DNA of 64,000 nt, from the NCBI GenBank assembly GCA_013152945.1, contig JAADFL010000087.1, forward strand, positions 45,731 through 109,730, in the 5' to 3' direction. The position numbers were made by a program, and so were the translations under genes. Source of the DNA: Deltaproteobacteria bacterium (lineage in GTDB: Bacteria; Myxococcota_A; JAADFL01). Each line of letters begins with the position of its first letter. The first letter of the stretch is position 1. The notes beneath the pieces were generated by a model that was given only the letters and a program-made list of their open reading frames with translations, made no database searches and was not told the origin of the DNA. Of this stretch, positions 45,726 through 54,877 are shown piece after piece.

Positions 45726-46685
45726 TCAAGAATCTTTCAGGCGCCGTAAGGCTATAATCACAGCCTCCATGTCCTCGGGCGGACTTGAAGTAAAATTGAG
45801 ATGTTCCCCGGTAACCGGGTGGTCGAATCCCAACTCGGCGGCATGCAGCGCCTGTCGACCCAGTGCTTTTATTGCATCCAGCAATTCTTTGTCCCGTATG
45901 GTCGATTTCCTGGTACGGCCGTACAGGGGATCTCCGAGAATGGGCATTCCGTTTTCAGAAAAATGCACCCTTACCTGGTGTGTTCTCCCTGTTTCCAGTC
46001 TGGCCTGGACAAGGGCGAAGTTCTTGAACCGCTCGATAACCCTGAATCTTGTCACTGCCTGCCGGCCATGCTCTACCCTGGAAGTAAACTTTAATCGATT
46101 GCTGGTACTCCTGCCGTGTAAAGAGCGAAATGCCCCCTGGTCGAACCTTGGGTTGCCTCTCACGATTGCAATGTAAGCCCGGTCTATAGTGTGTTTCTTG
46201 AACTGTTCGGAAAGATTACGATGAGCCGCATCAGACTTGGAAACAACCATGAGGCCGCTCGTGTCCTTGTCCAGCCTGTGTACGATCCCGGGCCTTAAGT
46301 AACCTCCAACAGATACGAGGTCGCCGCAGTGGTGCAACAGGGCATTTACGAGCGTACCCCTGGAATGGCCGGGTGACGGATGGACGACCAAACCCGCCTG
46401 CTTGTTCAATACCAAAAGATCTTTGTCTTCGTACACCACGTCTATCGGAATGTCCTCGGGTTCCAGGCCGATTGGCTCCGGATCTATGACAGTCAAGTCG
46501 ACTACGTCCCCGGCCTTGAGTTTCCATCCGGCCTTTCTCGGTCTGCCGTTCACCAGGACCATGTCCAAGTCGGAGTGCCGCTTCAACTGGGATCTGGAAT
46601 AGTTGAGTCCTTGAACACCGAGAAAATGATCCAGTCTCAACCTTGAATACTTTTCACTTACAGTGAACCTGAATGTGCGTGCCAA
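45726..46685 (-). CDS. rluD: 23S rRNA pseudouridine synthase RluD
   Basis: A 319-residue RluA-family enzyme. An N-terminal S4 RNA-binding domain (about 15-75) precedes the catalytic domain with the motif HRLDKDTSGLMVV (catalytic Asp) and later RTHQVRVHF. The length and the S4 domain fit RluD, which modifies helix 69 of 23S rRNA, the same helix as RlmH, also encoded in this window. A TTG start is supported by GGTGA nine bases upstream, which spans the stop of the next gene upstream. Confidence 0.92.
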   Translation of the reverse strand: MARTFRFTVSEKYSRLRLDHFLGVQGLNYSRSQLKRHSDLDMVLVNGRPRKAGWKLKAGDVVDLTVIDPEPIGLEPEDIPIDVVYEDKDLLVLNKQAGLVVHPSPGHSRGTLVNALLHHCGDLVSVGGYLRPGIVHRLDKDTSGLMVVSKSDAAHRNLSEQFKKHTIDRAYIAIVRGNPRFDQGAFRSLHGRSTSNRLKFTSRVEHGRQAVTRFRVIERFKNFALVQARLETGRTHQVRVHFSENGMPILGDPLYGRTRKSTIRDKELLDAIKALGRQALHAAELGFDHPVTGEHLNFTSSPPEDMEAVIIALRRLKDS

Positions 46686-46694
46686 TAGTAATGG

Positions 46695-46961
46695 TCACCA
46701 AATCGGGCTGTTTACGTGCCCCTTGGACTTGACGAGTATGTCCACTATGGCCCTGTAATAGAAATTAGTGGTTTTATAGAGTTCTGAATCCAACCTGCTT
46801 TCGTACAGTGCCCTTCCTTCTTCTATCTCATCAGCCATAACCTCGAACAGGTCATCGTTCATTATACCTTGAACAATCTTGTCTTCATTGTACAGTGATA
46901 AGTCAGAAGCAATTGCACGGGCCAGCCTGTTTGCAGCCTCCGGAGTGGTTATCATAGCCAT
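46695..46961 (-). CDS. Small conserved-looking protein of unknown function
   Basis: An 88-residue protein without signal peptide or membrane segment. It is mostly alpha-helical by composition (TPEAANRLARAIASDLSLYN; FEVMADEIEEGRALYESRL) and ends with a short charged tail (VKSKGHVNSPIW). No family is recognised. The strong ribosome-binding site (AGGAGAGTAGG) and tight packing between two expressed genes show that it is a real gene, probably a soluble regulator or small subunit in the rluD operon. Confidence 0.72.
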   Translation of the reverse strand: MAMITTPEAANRLARAIASDLSLYNEDKIVQGIMNDDLFEVMADEIEEGRALYESRLDSELYKTTNFYYRAIVDILVKSKGHVNSPIW

Positions 46962-47004
46962 GTCCTACTCTCCTACGTAAGTCCTTGTTCACGATTTTTA
47001 TTTT

Positions 47005-47550
47005 TTATTTTCTTTTTCTTGTTCTCTTCTTCTTGACCGGCTTCATTTCCAGTAATGTAAACTTTTTCCTGGCATAAACCTTTTCTTCATCACCCACATC
47101 TCTCGTTGCACGCATTTCGTATGTTGGACCTACCTCGAATTCGTCTTCGGACAGCGTTATCTGGCCAAAGAACGTTTTCAGCCTGGGTGAAATCGGGTAT
47201 GTCTCCTCTGTAACAAAAGTCTCTTCCTCTCCATTGATCTTGTAGATTTGCATTGTGAACTCATCTCCGCCAATTGGCTCATTGAAAAAGGCGAACATGT
47301 ACAGGTTCCAGTCCCTGCTCGGGCTCCTGTGAAACTTATCTTTCAAATTCCTCGGCTTCATGTACCTGACACAGGCCTTGCCTGTCCTGAACTTCTCCGG
47401 GAACTCCTTTGTGTCAAGTATTATTTTCCCTTTGAATTCTTTATAACAATTAGGTCCTGGTTTGGCTCTCCTTGCCCTGGCGTTTGCGGGTACGGCATCG
47501 AGCAGAGCAAAGGCCAGTATTAGAGCGGTCAATAAACGTATGGTTCTCAT
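47005..47550 (-). CDS. Secreted protein of unknown function
   Basis: A 181-residue protein with a clear signal peptide (about 1-25, cleavage near ANA-RA). The mature part has two cysteines in the first third (about 35 and 60), which could form a disulphide, and a strongly basic C-terminal tail (MKPVKKKRTRKRK). The middle looks beta-rich. No named family. A strong ribosome-binding site (GGAGGTGGAG) precedes the ATG. It is 43 bases upstream of the 88-residue gene. Confidence 0.7.
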   Translation of the reverse strand: MRTIRLLTALILAFALLDAVPANARARRAKPGPNCYKEFKGKIILDTKEFPEKFRTGKACVRYMKPRNLKDKFHRSPSRDWNLYMFAFFNEPIGGDEFTMQIYKINGEEETFVTEETYPISPRLKTFFGQITLSEDEFEVGPTYEMRATRDVGDEEKVYARKKFTLLEMKPVKKKRTRKRK

Positions 47551-47703
47551 TGCTCCACCTCCAAAATCCTACTAGACCTATTTTTTACCAAATTCAAGCT
47601 TAGGTCAACAGTTTCGCCTTTTCCCCGGACAGTGCGTTGTCTGTCTTATGGATACTTGGCCGGGACTTGCTTAAAGGCCCTGAAAACAATTACCATTAAA
47701 AGC

Positions 47704-48435
47704 ATGTTCGAGCCGCCGGACAATGAATGGATCAAGGGTTCTCATTGGCTGACAAGCGCACTGCTTGGCTGTGTCCCGGGTATAGTGCATGGATTTTCAT
47801 GCAATCTTCATGCAATCCCGGGAAACCACGAACCCGGATTCGATATCCAAATCGTTTCAACAGCAGAGCAGGTGCATTCGAACCGTGTAGAAATCATCGG
47901 CCCGGATGTTCCTCCGGTGCCGATTCCGGGCGCGGATGGACTCGTAACATCCTCGAGGAATATCGCACTTGGCATAAGAACGGCGGACTGTGTGCCATTG
48001 CTCCTGGCGCACAAGAATGGAAAATGCATCGCAGCAGCACATGCCGGTTGGAGAGGGACTTTAAAAAACATTGCTTCCGAAGCAGTAAAAAAGATGTGTT
48101 CTCTCTTGTCATGCCCTGCGGGAGAGTTGATAGCATGTATCGGTCCCGCCATCGGGCCATGCTGCTTTGAGGTAGGCGAAAATGTGGCCCGTGATTTCGA
48201 AGGCAGAATCGGCCGGGCCGTTGTTTCAAGAGGGGCCGATCGTAAAATGCGGGTGGATCTCTTGAAGGCCAACAGGATAGAATTGGAGCGGGCGGGACTG
48301 GAAGGCAGGCACATTGAAACGATTTCGCTTTGTACAATGTGCAGGGCCGACTTGTTTCCTTCATACAGGCGCAATCCTTCTGAAGTTACGGAAAAAGGTT
48401 CCAGGATTTGGAGCCTCATAGTGCGAAAAGGGTAG
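47704..48435 (+). CDS. pgeF: Polyphenol oxidase family protein PgeF (YfiH)
   Basis: A 243-residue laccase-domain protein. Members hydrolyse purine nucleosides or correct wrongly built peptidoglycan stem peptides. The family motifs are present: STAEQVHSNRV (His), GIRTADCVPLLLA (Cys), AAAHAGWRGTLKNIA (His), IGPAIGPCCFEVGENV and TMCRADLFPSYRR at the end. The ATG at 47704 is chosen; a GTG at 47632 in frame would add an unrelated stretch. Its stop lies within a 14-base tandem duplication. Neighbouring genes point to no particular pathway. Confidence 0.93.
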   Translation: MFEPPDNEWIKGSHWLTSALLGCVPGIVHGFSCNLHAIPGNHEPGFDIQIVSTAEQVHSNRVEIIGPDVPPVPIPGADGLVTSSRNIALGIRTADCVPLLLAHKNGKCIAAAHAGWRGTLKNIASEAVKKMCSLLSCPAGELIACIGPAIGPCCFEVGENVARDFEGRIGRAVVSRGADRKMRVDLLKANRIELERAGLEGRHIETISLCTMCRADLFPSYRRNPSEVTEKGSRIWSLIVRKG

Positions 48436-48446
48436 TGCGAAAAGGG
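48419..48446. repeat. 14-base tandem duplication spanning the pgeF stop codon
   Basis: TAGTGCGAAAAGGG occurs twice in direct succession. The second copy supplies the TAG stop of pgeF. With a single copy the frame would continue for many more codons, so the duplication appears to have created or moved the stop. Confidence 0.8.
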
Positions 48447-48503
48447 AACAGAGGCCGGAACCGTATTTGCAGCCGCAAGTATGGGGCCGAGTTAAAAAAA
48501 GCC

Positions 48504-49640
48504 TTACTGCGGCACACCGTTTTCAGCAACATCAGACAATGCGTTCATGATATCAGCCGGCACATCGTCCAGTGAGGGCACTGTATCCAGGTTCTGCATG
48601 GCACAATTTTCTGGCAGCCCCTCGGTAGGCTGAATCTCTGTTCTTGAACCATCCTGGGATACCAGCTCGATGTTGAAAAACTCCCTCATAATGAGGGAAT
48701 TCCAGCACTCGGTGCTTTCTACGCGACTTTCATCCGGAATGTCGCCGCCGTACGCCAGCATCTCGGCCCTGCCCACGCCGCTGTTGTAAAAGGCCATGCG
48801 AATGTCCAAGTTCTCGATCTTGCTATCCTTGATTTGGTCCAGGTCCATTGCGAGCTTGAAGTCAATGAAATCGAAGTACTCTTTTGGTGTCTTCACGTGG
48901 CCCCAGAAGTAATCCGCATCCAGCGGGGTTGCCGTGTCGCCGTCGTCCTTTGACACGAAATTCCTGAATGCTCCCACGACCAGGGTGATTATATTGTCCT
49001 GGTTGTCCTTGTCCTGTCCCTTGAAGTATGCACAGGCGAACCTTCCCCTGTCCAAGTTTCCGTGTCCGGGGTCGTTTGCCTCCTCGAAGCCATAATTTGC
49101 TTCAAAGTCCCATAATATCACGCCGTTTCCAAAGTCGTCGTTGTTCGGATCCGGGTTGGCTGCGCCCCAGATGACGGGAGTATTCTTGGCAATGTCCCTG
49201 CCCATGCCTCTCACCAGGGCATACGAATATCTGAAATCCTCGCTCGTGTTTTCGCCATTGTCCTTTACCCAGAGGTACACATTATCGCCTTGCAGGGCAG
49301 AATCCGAGTCATCAAAGGGACCCCATACAAACTCCATTTTTTCGCTGTCATAAAAGGTTGGAGGAGTGTCTGTTATCAAGTCGAGCTGATCTAAAAGTGC
49401 CTTGATGACCGAGTTTATCTCCTGGGATGTCGGCATGACATCGCGCGGGTATGTCGCAGGATCTCCGACGGCCAGGGGGACGGGCTGGTCGGTCGCCTCC
49501 GGGACCTTTACTGAAATCAATGTTTGCTGCGGTAGCGCCTTTCTAAAGGCCGAGAGCTTGGCCTGGTCGTAACCGGTCCGGCCGGTTCCACAGGACAGGA
49601 AGAAGAATGCTAATACAGGGAAAACCATGGTCTTTTTCAT
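48504..49640 (-). CDS. Predicted lipoprotein of unknown function
   Basis: A 378-residue protein with a signal and a probable lipobox (FLSCG, Cys17). The ATG at 49640 follows AAAGGAGGCAAAT. The mature part is acidic and beta-rich with repeated Asp/Asn/Gly turns (NPDPNNDDFGNG), resembling calcium-binding or beta-sandwich surface proteins. No family is recognised. The final part is rich in Asp and Glu. It is likely attached to the outer membrane. No functional neighbour is evident. Confidence 0.68.
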   Translation of the reverse strand: MKKTMVFPVLAFFFLSCGTGRTGYDQAKLSAFRKALPQQTLISVKVPEATDQPVPLAVGDPATYPRDVMPTSQEINSVIKALLDQLDLITDTPPTFYDSEKMEFVWGPFDDSDSALQGDNVYLWVKDNGENTSEDFRYSYALVRGMGRDIAKNTPVIWGAANPDPNNDDFGNGVILWDFEANYGFEEANDPGHGNLDRGRFACAYFKGQDKDNQDNIITLVVGAFRNFVSKDDGDTATPLDADYFWGHVKTPKEYFDFIDFKLAMDLDQIKDSKIENLDIRMAFYNSGVGRAEMLAYGGDIPDESRVESTECWNSLIMREFFNIELVSQDGSRTEIQPTEGLPENCAMQNLDTVPSLDDVPADIMNALSDVAENGVPQ

Positions 49641-49814
49641 ATTTGCCTCCTTTACTTCGATTCCTTGCTCAGGAATATTAGACACCACTTGCCGAAAGTA
49701 TAGAAAAAAACGGTTGACTACTCATGTGCATGTGACGACGGAATCACTCATTCTTTAGGATCACTACTTAAACTGTACTATACTTGGGCGAACAGGTTGA
49801 CCGGACAGATAAAG

Positions 49815-51689
49815 TCAATGGACGAGTCTGGCGGCTATTCTTTTTGCCGCCTTTGCAGCCATGGCCATTATCGTGACCTGGGGGTTTGCACCCAGCGAGG
49901 TGGGAACCGCGGATCCGTCGGTGACGTACAAGTTGGCCACTTCCCATGTCTCCATCTCCGGGTTTATCGCAGATATCCTGGGGGATCCTCCGGCCCGGCA
50001 TGTGCCCAGAGGATGAAAAGCACCCAACTCGAGGTCACCCGGCTTCAGATTACACGATTCGAATTCCTTTACCTGGCTTTGGTTTCGGATCAGCCTGTGT
50101 CCCCGGACCGGCAGGTATACCTCCCCGGCTCCTGCAGCCAGGTAGATCCGGGCCAACCTGGCGATGGCTGACTTGACGTTCAACAGGTCCCGCCGGTTCA
50201 AGTTGTAAAATATAAAGGGCCAACCATCGGCTTCGGTCAGTACAATGCCCCTTGCCGTGTCGTCGATCATAAAACCAAATGTCGAGATGTTCCTGTAACC
50301 GTCCAGGAACCTCATGAGGTTTCTTCCATCCAGGTCTAGCATTCCCGCCAGCAACTCCAAAGGCGTGGACACGCCTTCGAACCTGACGGAATCGAGAGCG
50401 GGATCCGTTACCTGGTAACCCTGGGGTATACCTGCGAAACCATCCACCCGCCCGGGCATTAGGGCTGTAACCTGGCCAGAAGGGTGTATGGATAGGTTCC
50501 TTGCAATCCAACGGTTCTTGAGGCCGCTCCTCTTCAGGAGAACCGGCGTGAACAACGAGCCTGCAGCAGCCACCACGGCCTTGGCGAAAAATTTGATCTT
50601 CTTTTTTCCGGGGGTGGTCGCCACAACTCCTGTTGCCCTGCCTCCCTCGATGATGATCCTTTGGGCCTTCAAGCCTGTATACAGAAATGCATTGGATCGC
50701 AAGGCGGCAGGCACATAGGTTATGTCCATGGACTGTTTTGCCCCTGTGGGACAACCGAACGGGCACAGCCCGGCTCCTTCGCATTCCGGTGCATTTCTTC
50801 TAAGCGGTCCGTGTTGCAGGCCCAGGATGCCGGCACCACGGGCTATGACCCTGGCATTACCACCAAGTAAATCCCTGGAGGCTGGAGCCACACCGATGAA
50901 ACTCTCTACTTGCTCCAGGTAGTCGTCCAGCATGCCCGGACCGAGGTCTTCCAGGCCCAGATCGCGTTTCCATTCTTCCTGCTTTTTCCTGGGAGTCCTC
51001 ATGCAAGTGCCTGAGTTGACAGTGGTGGATCCTCCCACGGTCTTGCCCATGGGCAGGTACACTATGGCATTACCCGCAGTAACAGTCATGCCCAGACCGC
51101 GGTATAACTTACGCTGCATTCTGGCCGGCCTGCCGTCAAAATCCTTCCTGGTGAAATAATCCCCTTCTTCCACCATGGCTACGGCCAGCCCGGCCTCGGC
51201 CAATTCTTTTGCCGCTACCGCCCCGCCCGCACCAGTCCCAACTACGACTACGTCCGCTTCAATCTCTTTTGTATCGATTTGGCCGGGTGTTATTACTTTG
51301 TCCCGCCATCTCCGCCTTGTTTCGCTTTTTGGCACATCGAAACCATAGGAGCAACCAAGAGCGCGATAAGGCAAGGGATGTGAGAAGCTGCTTATCTTGA
51401 GAGGTATCAACACGGCGCGAAGCAGGTTACGCCTCAACATGCCGCCCTGCAGCCAGGATTGAAGGTATCTTTCCTTGCTTTTTTTTGTTGCACAAAGGAT
51501 AGAGCCTGCGCCGAATGCGTTCAGGGAAACCCGCAAGCCCATACGAAGACCCATTGGCGCTTGCTTCAACATCTCTTCAAAACGTTCCGTGCAACCTGCA
51601 TCCACAGCAGGAAGCTTACCTGTTCGGGGCATCACTTGCCTGGCCAAATCCATGAGGATTGTTCTTTCTCTATTTGTCAGCAGTGTCAT
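49815..51689 (-). CDS. GMC-family FAD-dependent oxidoreductase
   Basis: A 624-residue flavoprotein that oxidises an alcohol or sterol-type substrate. The FAD-binding motif VVVVGTGAGGAVAAKEL sits near residue 148, and the GMC signature KTVGGSTTVNSGTC follows. A cysteine-rich insertion (CEGAGLCPFGCPTGAKQS) resembles the cluster-like or ferredoxin-type motif seen in long-chain alcohol oxidases. The C-terminal active site has GAFHPLGTCRAG and TDGSAVPTSLGANPQ with the catalytic His and Asn. An N-terminal helical extension of about 140 residues is present. The ATG has AGGTGG upstream. No clear partner is adjacent. Confidence 0.9.
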   Translation of the reverse strand: MTLLTNRERTILMDLARQVMPRTGKLPAVDAGCTERFEEMLKQAPMGLRMGLRVSLNAFGAGSILCATKKSKERYLQSWLQGGMLRRNLLRAVLIPLKISSFSHPLPYRALGCSYGFDVPKSETRRRWRDKVITPGQIDTKEIEADVVVVGTGAGGAVAAKELAEAGLAVAMVEEGDYFTRKDFDGRPARMQRKLYRGLGMTVTAGNAIVYLPMGKTVGGSTTVNSGTCMRTPRKKQEEWKRDLGLEDLGPGMLDDYLEQVESFIGVAPASRDLLGGNARVIARGAGILGLQHGPLRRNAPECEGAGLCPFGCPTGAKQSMDITYVPAALRSNAFLYTGLKAQRIIIEGGRATGVVATTPGKKKIKFFAKAVVAAAGSLFTPVLLKRSGLKNRWIARNLSIHPSGQVTALMPGRVDGFAGIPQGYQVTDPALDSVRFEGVSTPLELLAGMLDLDGRNLMRFLDGYRNISTFGFMIDDTARGIVLTEADGWPFIFYNLNRRDLLNVKSAIARLARIYLAAGAGEVYLPVRGHRLIRNQSQVKEFESCNLKPGDLELGAFHPLGTCRAGGSPRISAINPEMETWEVANLYVTDGSAVPTSLGANPQVTIMAMAAKAAKRIAARLVH

Positions 51690-51750
51690 TTATCCACCTT
51701 TGCAACAAGAAACACCAATGTCATCATGGCGTCACCGTAATGCCATTGTA

Positions 51751-51779
51751 CTATCATTATTGTTCGTGTTTTATGATAG
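51751..51779. promoter_or_regulatory. Inverted repeat between the divergent GMC and kinase genes
   Basis: CTATCAT (51751-51757) and ATGATAG (51773-51779) form a 7-base inverted repeat 15 bases apart, followed by a run of seven T (51782-51788). It lies in the 185-base region between two divergent genes, so it may be an operator for the two-component system below. A terminator is less likely, as no gene reads into it. Confidence 0.3.
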
Positions 51780-51874
51780 AGTTTTTTTGTATTTATACTC
51801 GTCCGGTATGATAATCCTTGAGGGTGTTACGGCCCGTATGCCGGACTGCCGGCAGTAAATAGGCGGTGAATCGG

Positions 51875-52975
51875 ATGAAAAAGATAATAAATCGCGACAT
51901 CGGCATGCATCTTATATTTGTAGTATCCCTTGCCAGCTTTGCCTCTTTGGCCGGCTGGTGGTCCTTGTTCATCTCTAAATCAGTCGAGGAAAGTCACGAA
52001 TCTGCATTGAGAGAATTGAAGCTCCAAGCCGAAATGGCGGCAATTCGCGGTTATGTGCCAACAGGATCTTCGCTTGTTATTCGGCCTTGCAGATCAAGTA
52101 AGACGAACCTTATTCTTGTGCCATATAAAGACGGACTTTGTATTGCTCCTAGAAGGGCGGTACTGGAGCGTATCGAATCCGAGCACAAGAGCAAGCAACT
52201 CATGGTGACGGGTGAGAGCGCGGTATTCCTGCTGTTGCTGGCAATATTGTTATTTATGTTGTATTGGAGCGTGTTGTCGGAAAGACGATTTAGACGGGAT
52301 CTTGATTCTTTTTTCAACACCGTCACCCATGAGTTGAAGACGCCGTTGGCCGGCATAAAGACCTTTCTTCAGTCCGTGGAAATCGGCCGTCTGGATTCAA
52401 AGGATGCGAGTAACCTTGCATCCATGGCTGTAAAGGAAGTAGACAGGCTGGAACACTTGGTTGAAAACCTCCTCTTTTCCTCCAGGCTGAAGAGGAGGAG
52501 GCCCGGATTGAAACTAAGACCCGTGGAACTGGAGCTTTTCCTGGAGGAACTGATAGAGCACAGGCGGTTGTACTCAAACAAGAAAGGCGGCAGCATACTC
52601 CTAAAGGGCGATGAAACCCTGCAAACAAGCGTGCTTGCCGCACCGGACGCCTTGAGGGTTATCCTGGAGAACCTGTTGGACAATGCAGACAAGTACGGCA
52701 ATGGCTCCGATGTCATTATTGAAGTATCCAAGTCGGCCGGTAAGGTGGAAATTTGTGTCATGGACAAGGGGCCGGGCTTTCCGCCCGAACGCAGCCAGGA
52801 CCTGTTCAAGGCATTCAGACGTGGAGATTGGACCGATGACGGTATCAAGCATGGAAGCGGCTTGGGCCTTTACCTGGCCAGGTCGTTGGCCCGGTTCATG
52901 GGGGGAGACTTGAGAGCTGAAAGTACGGCCAATGGAAGTTGCTTTACCCTGTTACTGAAAGAGGCGGAAAAATGA
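51875..52975 (+). CDS. Membrane-bound sensor histidine kinase
   Basis: A 366-residue two-component kinase. Two membrane segments (about 12-34 and 115-137) enclose a short periplasmic sensor region with two cysteines (about 72 and 91). The kinase core follows: His152 in NTVTHELKTPLAGI, an N-box ENLLDNADKY, then VMDKGPGFPPE and GSGLGLYLARSL. The ATG at 51875 is chosen over a GTG at 51866. Its TGA overlaps the next ATG, so it works with the response regulator. Confidence 0.93.
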   Translation: MKKIINRDIGMHLIFVVSLASFASLAGWWSLFISKSVEESHESALRELKLQAEMAAIRGYVPTGSSLVIRPCRSSKTNLILVPYKDGLCIAPRRAVLERIESEHKSKQLMVTGESAVFLLLLAILLFMLYWSVLSERRFRRDLDSFFNTVTHELKTPLAGIKTFLQSVEIGRLDSKDASNLASMAVKEVDRLEHLVENLLFSSRLKRRRPGLKLRPVELELFLEELIEHRRLYSNKKGGSILLKGDETLQTSVLAAPDALRVILENLLDNADKYGNGSDVIIEVSKSAGKVEICVMDKGPGFPPERSQDLFKAFRRGDWTDDGIKHGSGLGLYLARSLARFMGGDLRAESTANGSCFTLLLKEAEK

Positions 52976-53667
52976 ACCGAATCCTGCTCATCGAGGATGA
53001 GGAACTCATCGGCTCTACAGTGAAGCTAAACCTCCAGGCCGAGAACTACGTGGTCAAATGGTGTACAACCGGGCGGGGGGGCCTGGCCGAACTGGATGGC
53101 GGGGTTTACGATTTGCTCATACTGGATCTCCTGCTGCCGGGTGACTCGGGAGAAGGGATATTGAAGGAGCTTAGAGCCAGGGGGCACAGTATCCCGGTGC
53201 TGGTGCTGACTGCGCTGGGAGATATAGAAACCAAGGTGAGATGCCTGGAGGCGGGAGCGGATGATTATCTTACCAAGCCTTTCGATATCCGGGAGCTTTC
53301 AGCCAGAACCAGGGCACTGATAAGGCGGAGCACATCCGAGACAGAGATCCCTTCAGACAGGATTTTTTCAATAGGCAGTTGCAAGGTAAACCTGGAGACC
53401 AGGGAAGCCACGACTGTAAACGGCGGGGAAGTATTACTGACGGAAAAGGAGTGTTCCCTGGTGGAGCTTTTCGCCAGGAACCAGGGCAGAGTTCTTTCAA
53501 GGGCGGATATAATAGAAGAAGTTTGGGGAATGGATGAATCTCCCACGAGCAGGACCGTGGACAACTTTGTGGTACGGTTAAGGAGGATGTTCGAAGAAGA
53601 TCCGAAGAGGCCTAGGCATTTCCTGACTGTAAGAGCTGTGGGTTACCGGTTCGACGGCGGAATGTGA
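52972..53667 (+). CDS. OmpR/PhoB-family response regulator
   Basis: A 231-residue DNA-binding response regulator. The receiver domain (1-120; Asp52 in LLILDLLLPG, Lys at 102 in LTKPFDIREL) and the winged-helix domain (about 130-231, with SPTSRTVDNFVVRLRRMFEE and VGYRFDGGM) are intact. It overlaps the kinase stop by ATGA, with GAGGCGG as ribosome-binding site. It is the cognate partner of the upstream kinase; the target genes, perhaps the OmpA-type lipoprotein just downstream, are inferred. Confidence 0.95.
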   Translation: MNRILLIEDEELIGSTVKLNLQAENYVVKWCTTGRGGLAELDGGVYDLLILDLLLPGDSGEGILKELRARGHSIPVLVLTALGDIETKVRCLEAGADDYLTKPFDIRELSARTRALIRRSTSETEIPSDRIFSIGSCKVNLETREATTVNGGEVLLTEKECSLVELFARNQGRVLSRADIIEEVWGMDESPTSRTVDNFVVRLRRMFEEDPKRPRHFLTVRAVGYRFDGGM

Positions 53668-53772
53668 CAAGCCTTGCCCATCTCCAAGGGGTGGGGTAGT
53701 ATTCCTGCTAAAAGGACATTCAGCCGAACTGGAGGCTCAAAGCAGCCGGTATAAAATGTTTGGAGGTAAAAT

Positions 53773-54705
53773 ATGCGATTGATTACTAACCTATGTTTGG
53801 CCTTGGGGCTATCAGCGGTAATGACGTGGTCCGGGGCCGGGTGTGTGCTCAGCAGCACGCACGAAAAGGTGCTGGCCGACTTAAGCCGCACCCAGAAAGC
53901 ACTGACAGATACCCGGCAATCACTAAAAAAATGCACAGAGGAGGGAGAGCAACTCGCTACCGACAAGATGTCTTTGCAGTCTGAGCTGGACAATGCACAC
54001 AAGCTCCAGCATGACCTTCAAACCCAGCTTACCAAGGTCAGTTCCGATCTTCAGCAATTGTTTACCGAGAAGGGACAGGTGGAGGATGAAAAGGAGCGGC
54101 TGGCCGGCCGAATCCAAGAGCTGTCCAAGCTGAGCAAGGCGCTCGAGCGCCGTGCCGCGGATTACCGCACCCTGATCGAGAAGCTACGCAAGATGATGGA
54201 TGCAGGCACCCTGAAGGTGCGTATACGCAACGGCCTCATGGTGGTGGAGATGTCATCGGACATAGTGTTCCCGCCGGGCGGAACAAGGATAAAGCCGGAG
54301 GCACGCGTGGCTTTGGAGGAACTTGCCGGAACGCTGGCCAGCTTCAAGGGCCGGCGTTTCCAGGTGGTGGGCCACTGTGACAACAAGCCGATCCACACCA
54401 GGCGTTTTCCCTCCAACTGGGAGCTTTCCACCCAGCGTTCGGTCGAGGTGGTTAAACTGCTCATCAATGCCGGGGTGGATCCATCCATGATAAGTGCTGC
54501 CGGTGCAGCCGAGTTCGATCCTGTGGCAGACAACGAAACCGAGGAGGGCCGGGCTCAGAACCGGCGGGTCGAGATCGTGTTCGTACCCAAGATCGAGGAA
54601 ATGCCCGGTTTCAAGGAGGTGTTGGGCAAGTCTGTACAAGATGACGAAGCGACGCCGAAGGCTAAGCCAGAAACCGTTCCCGGCCAAGAGCCTGATGGAC
54701 AGTAG
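53773..54705 (+). CDS. OmpA/MotB-type outer-membrane lipoprotein with coiled coil
   Basis: A 310-residue lipoprotein. Signal peptide and lipobox end at SGAGC (Cys24). A coiled coil of about 115 residues follows, then an OmpA-like peptidoglycan-binding domain (about 150-275) with GHCDNKPI, FPSNWELSTQRSVEVV (MotB-type) and DNETEEGRAQNRRVEI. It should link the outer membrane to the cell wall. The ribosome-binding site GGAGG precedes the ATG. The DNA of this gene is richer in G and C, with frequent CGC codons, than the genes around it, which hints at a different history. It lies 105 bases after the response regulator. Confidence 0.9.
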   Translation: MRLITNLCLALGLSAVMTWSGAGCVLSSTHEKVLADLSRTQKALTDTRQSLKKCTEEGEQLATDKMSLQSELDNAHKLQHDLQTQLTKVSSDLQQLFTEKGQVEDEKERLAGRIQELSKLSKALERRAADYRTLIEKLRKMMDAGTLKVRIRNGLMVVEMSSDIVFPPGGTRIKPEARVALEELAGTLASFKGRRFQVVGHCDNKPIHTRRFPSNWELSTQRSVEVVKLLINAGVDPSMISAAGAAEFDPVADNETEEGRAQNRRVEIVFVPKIEEMPGFKEVLGKSVQDDEATPKAKPETVPGQEPDGQ

Positions 54706-54877
54706 TTAAGGCACTGACTCCACATCTATAGTCGATGCCGCCAGCCCGAATAAGCAATTTAATACACTTGCATTACATAATGACTGCCGGATTTTTTTCA
54801 AATTCGATTAATTTTGTTAGTCGGGTGACGCAATATACCGTGGAGAAAAACGGGAAATAACGGCAGGTAAAAAGCGC

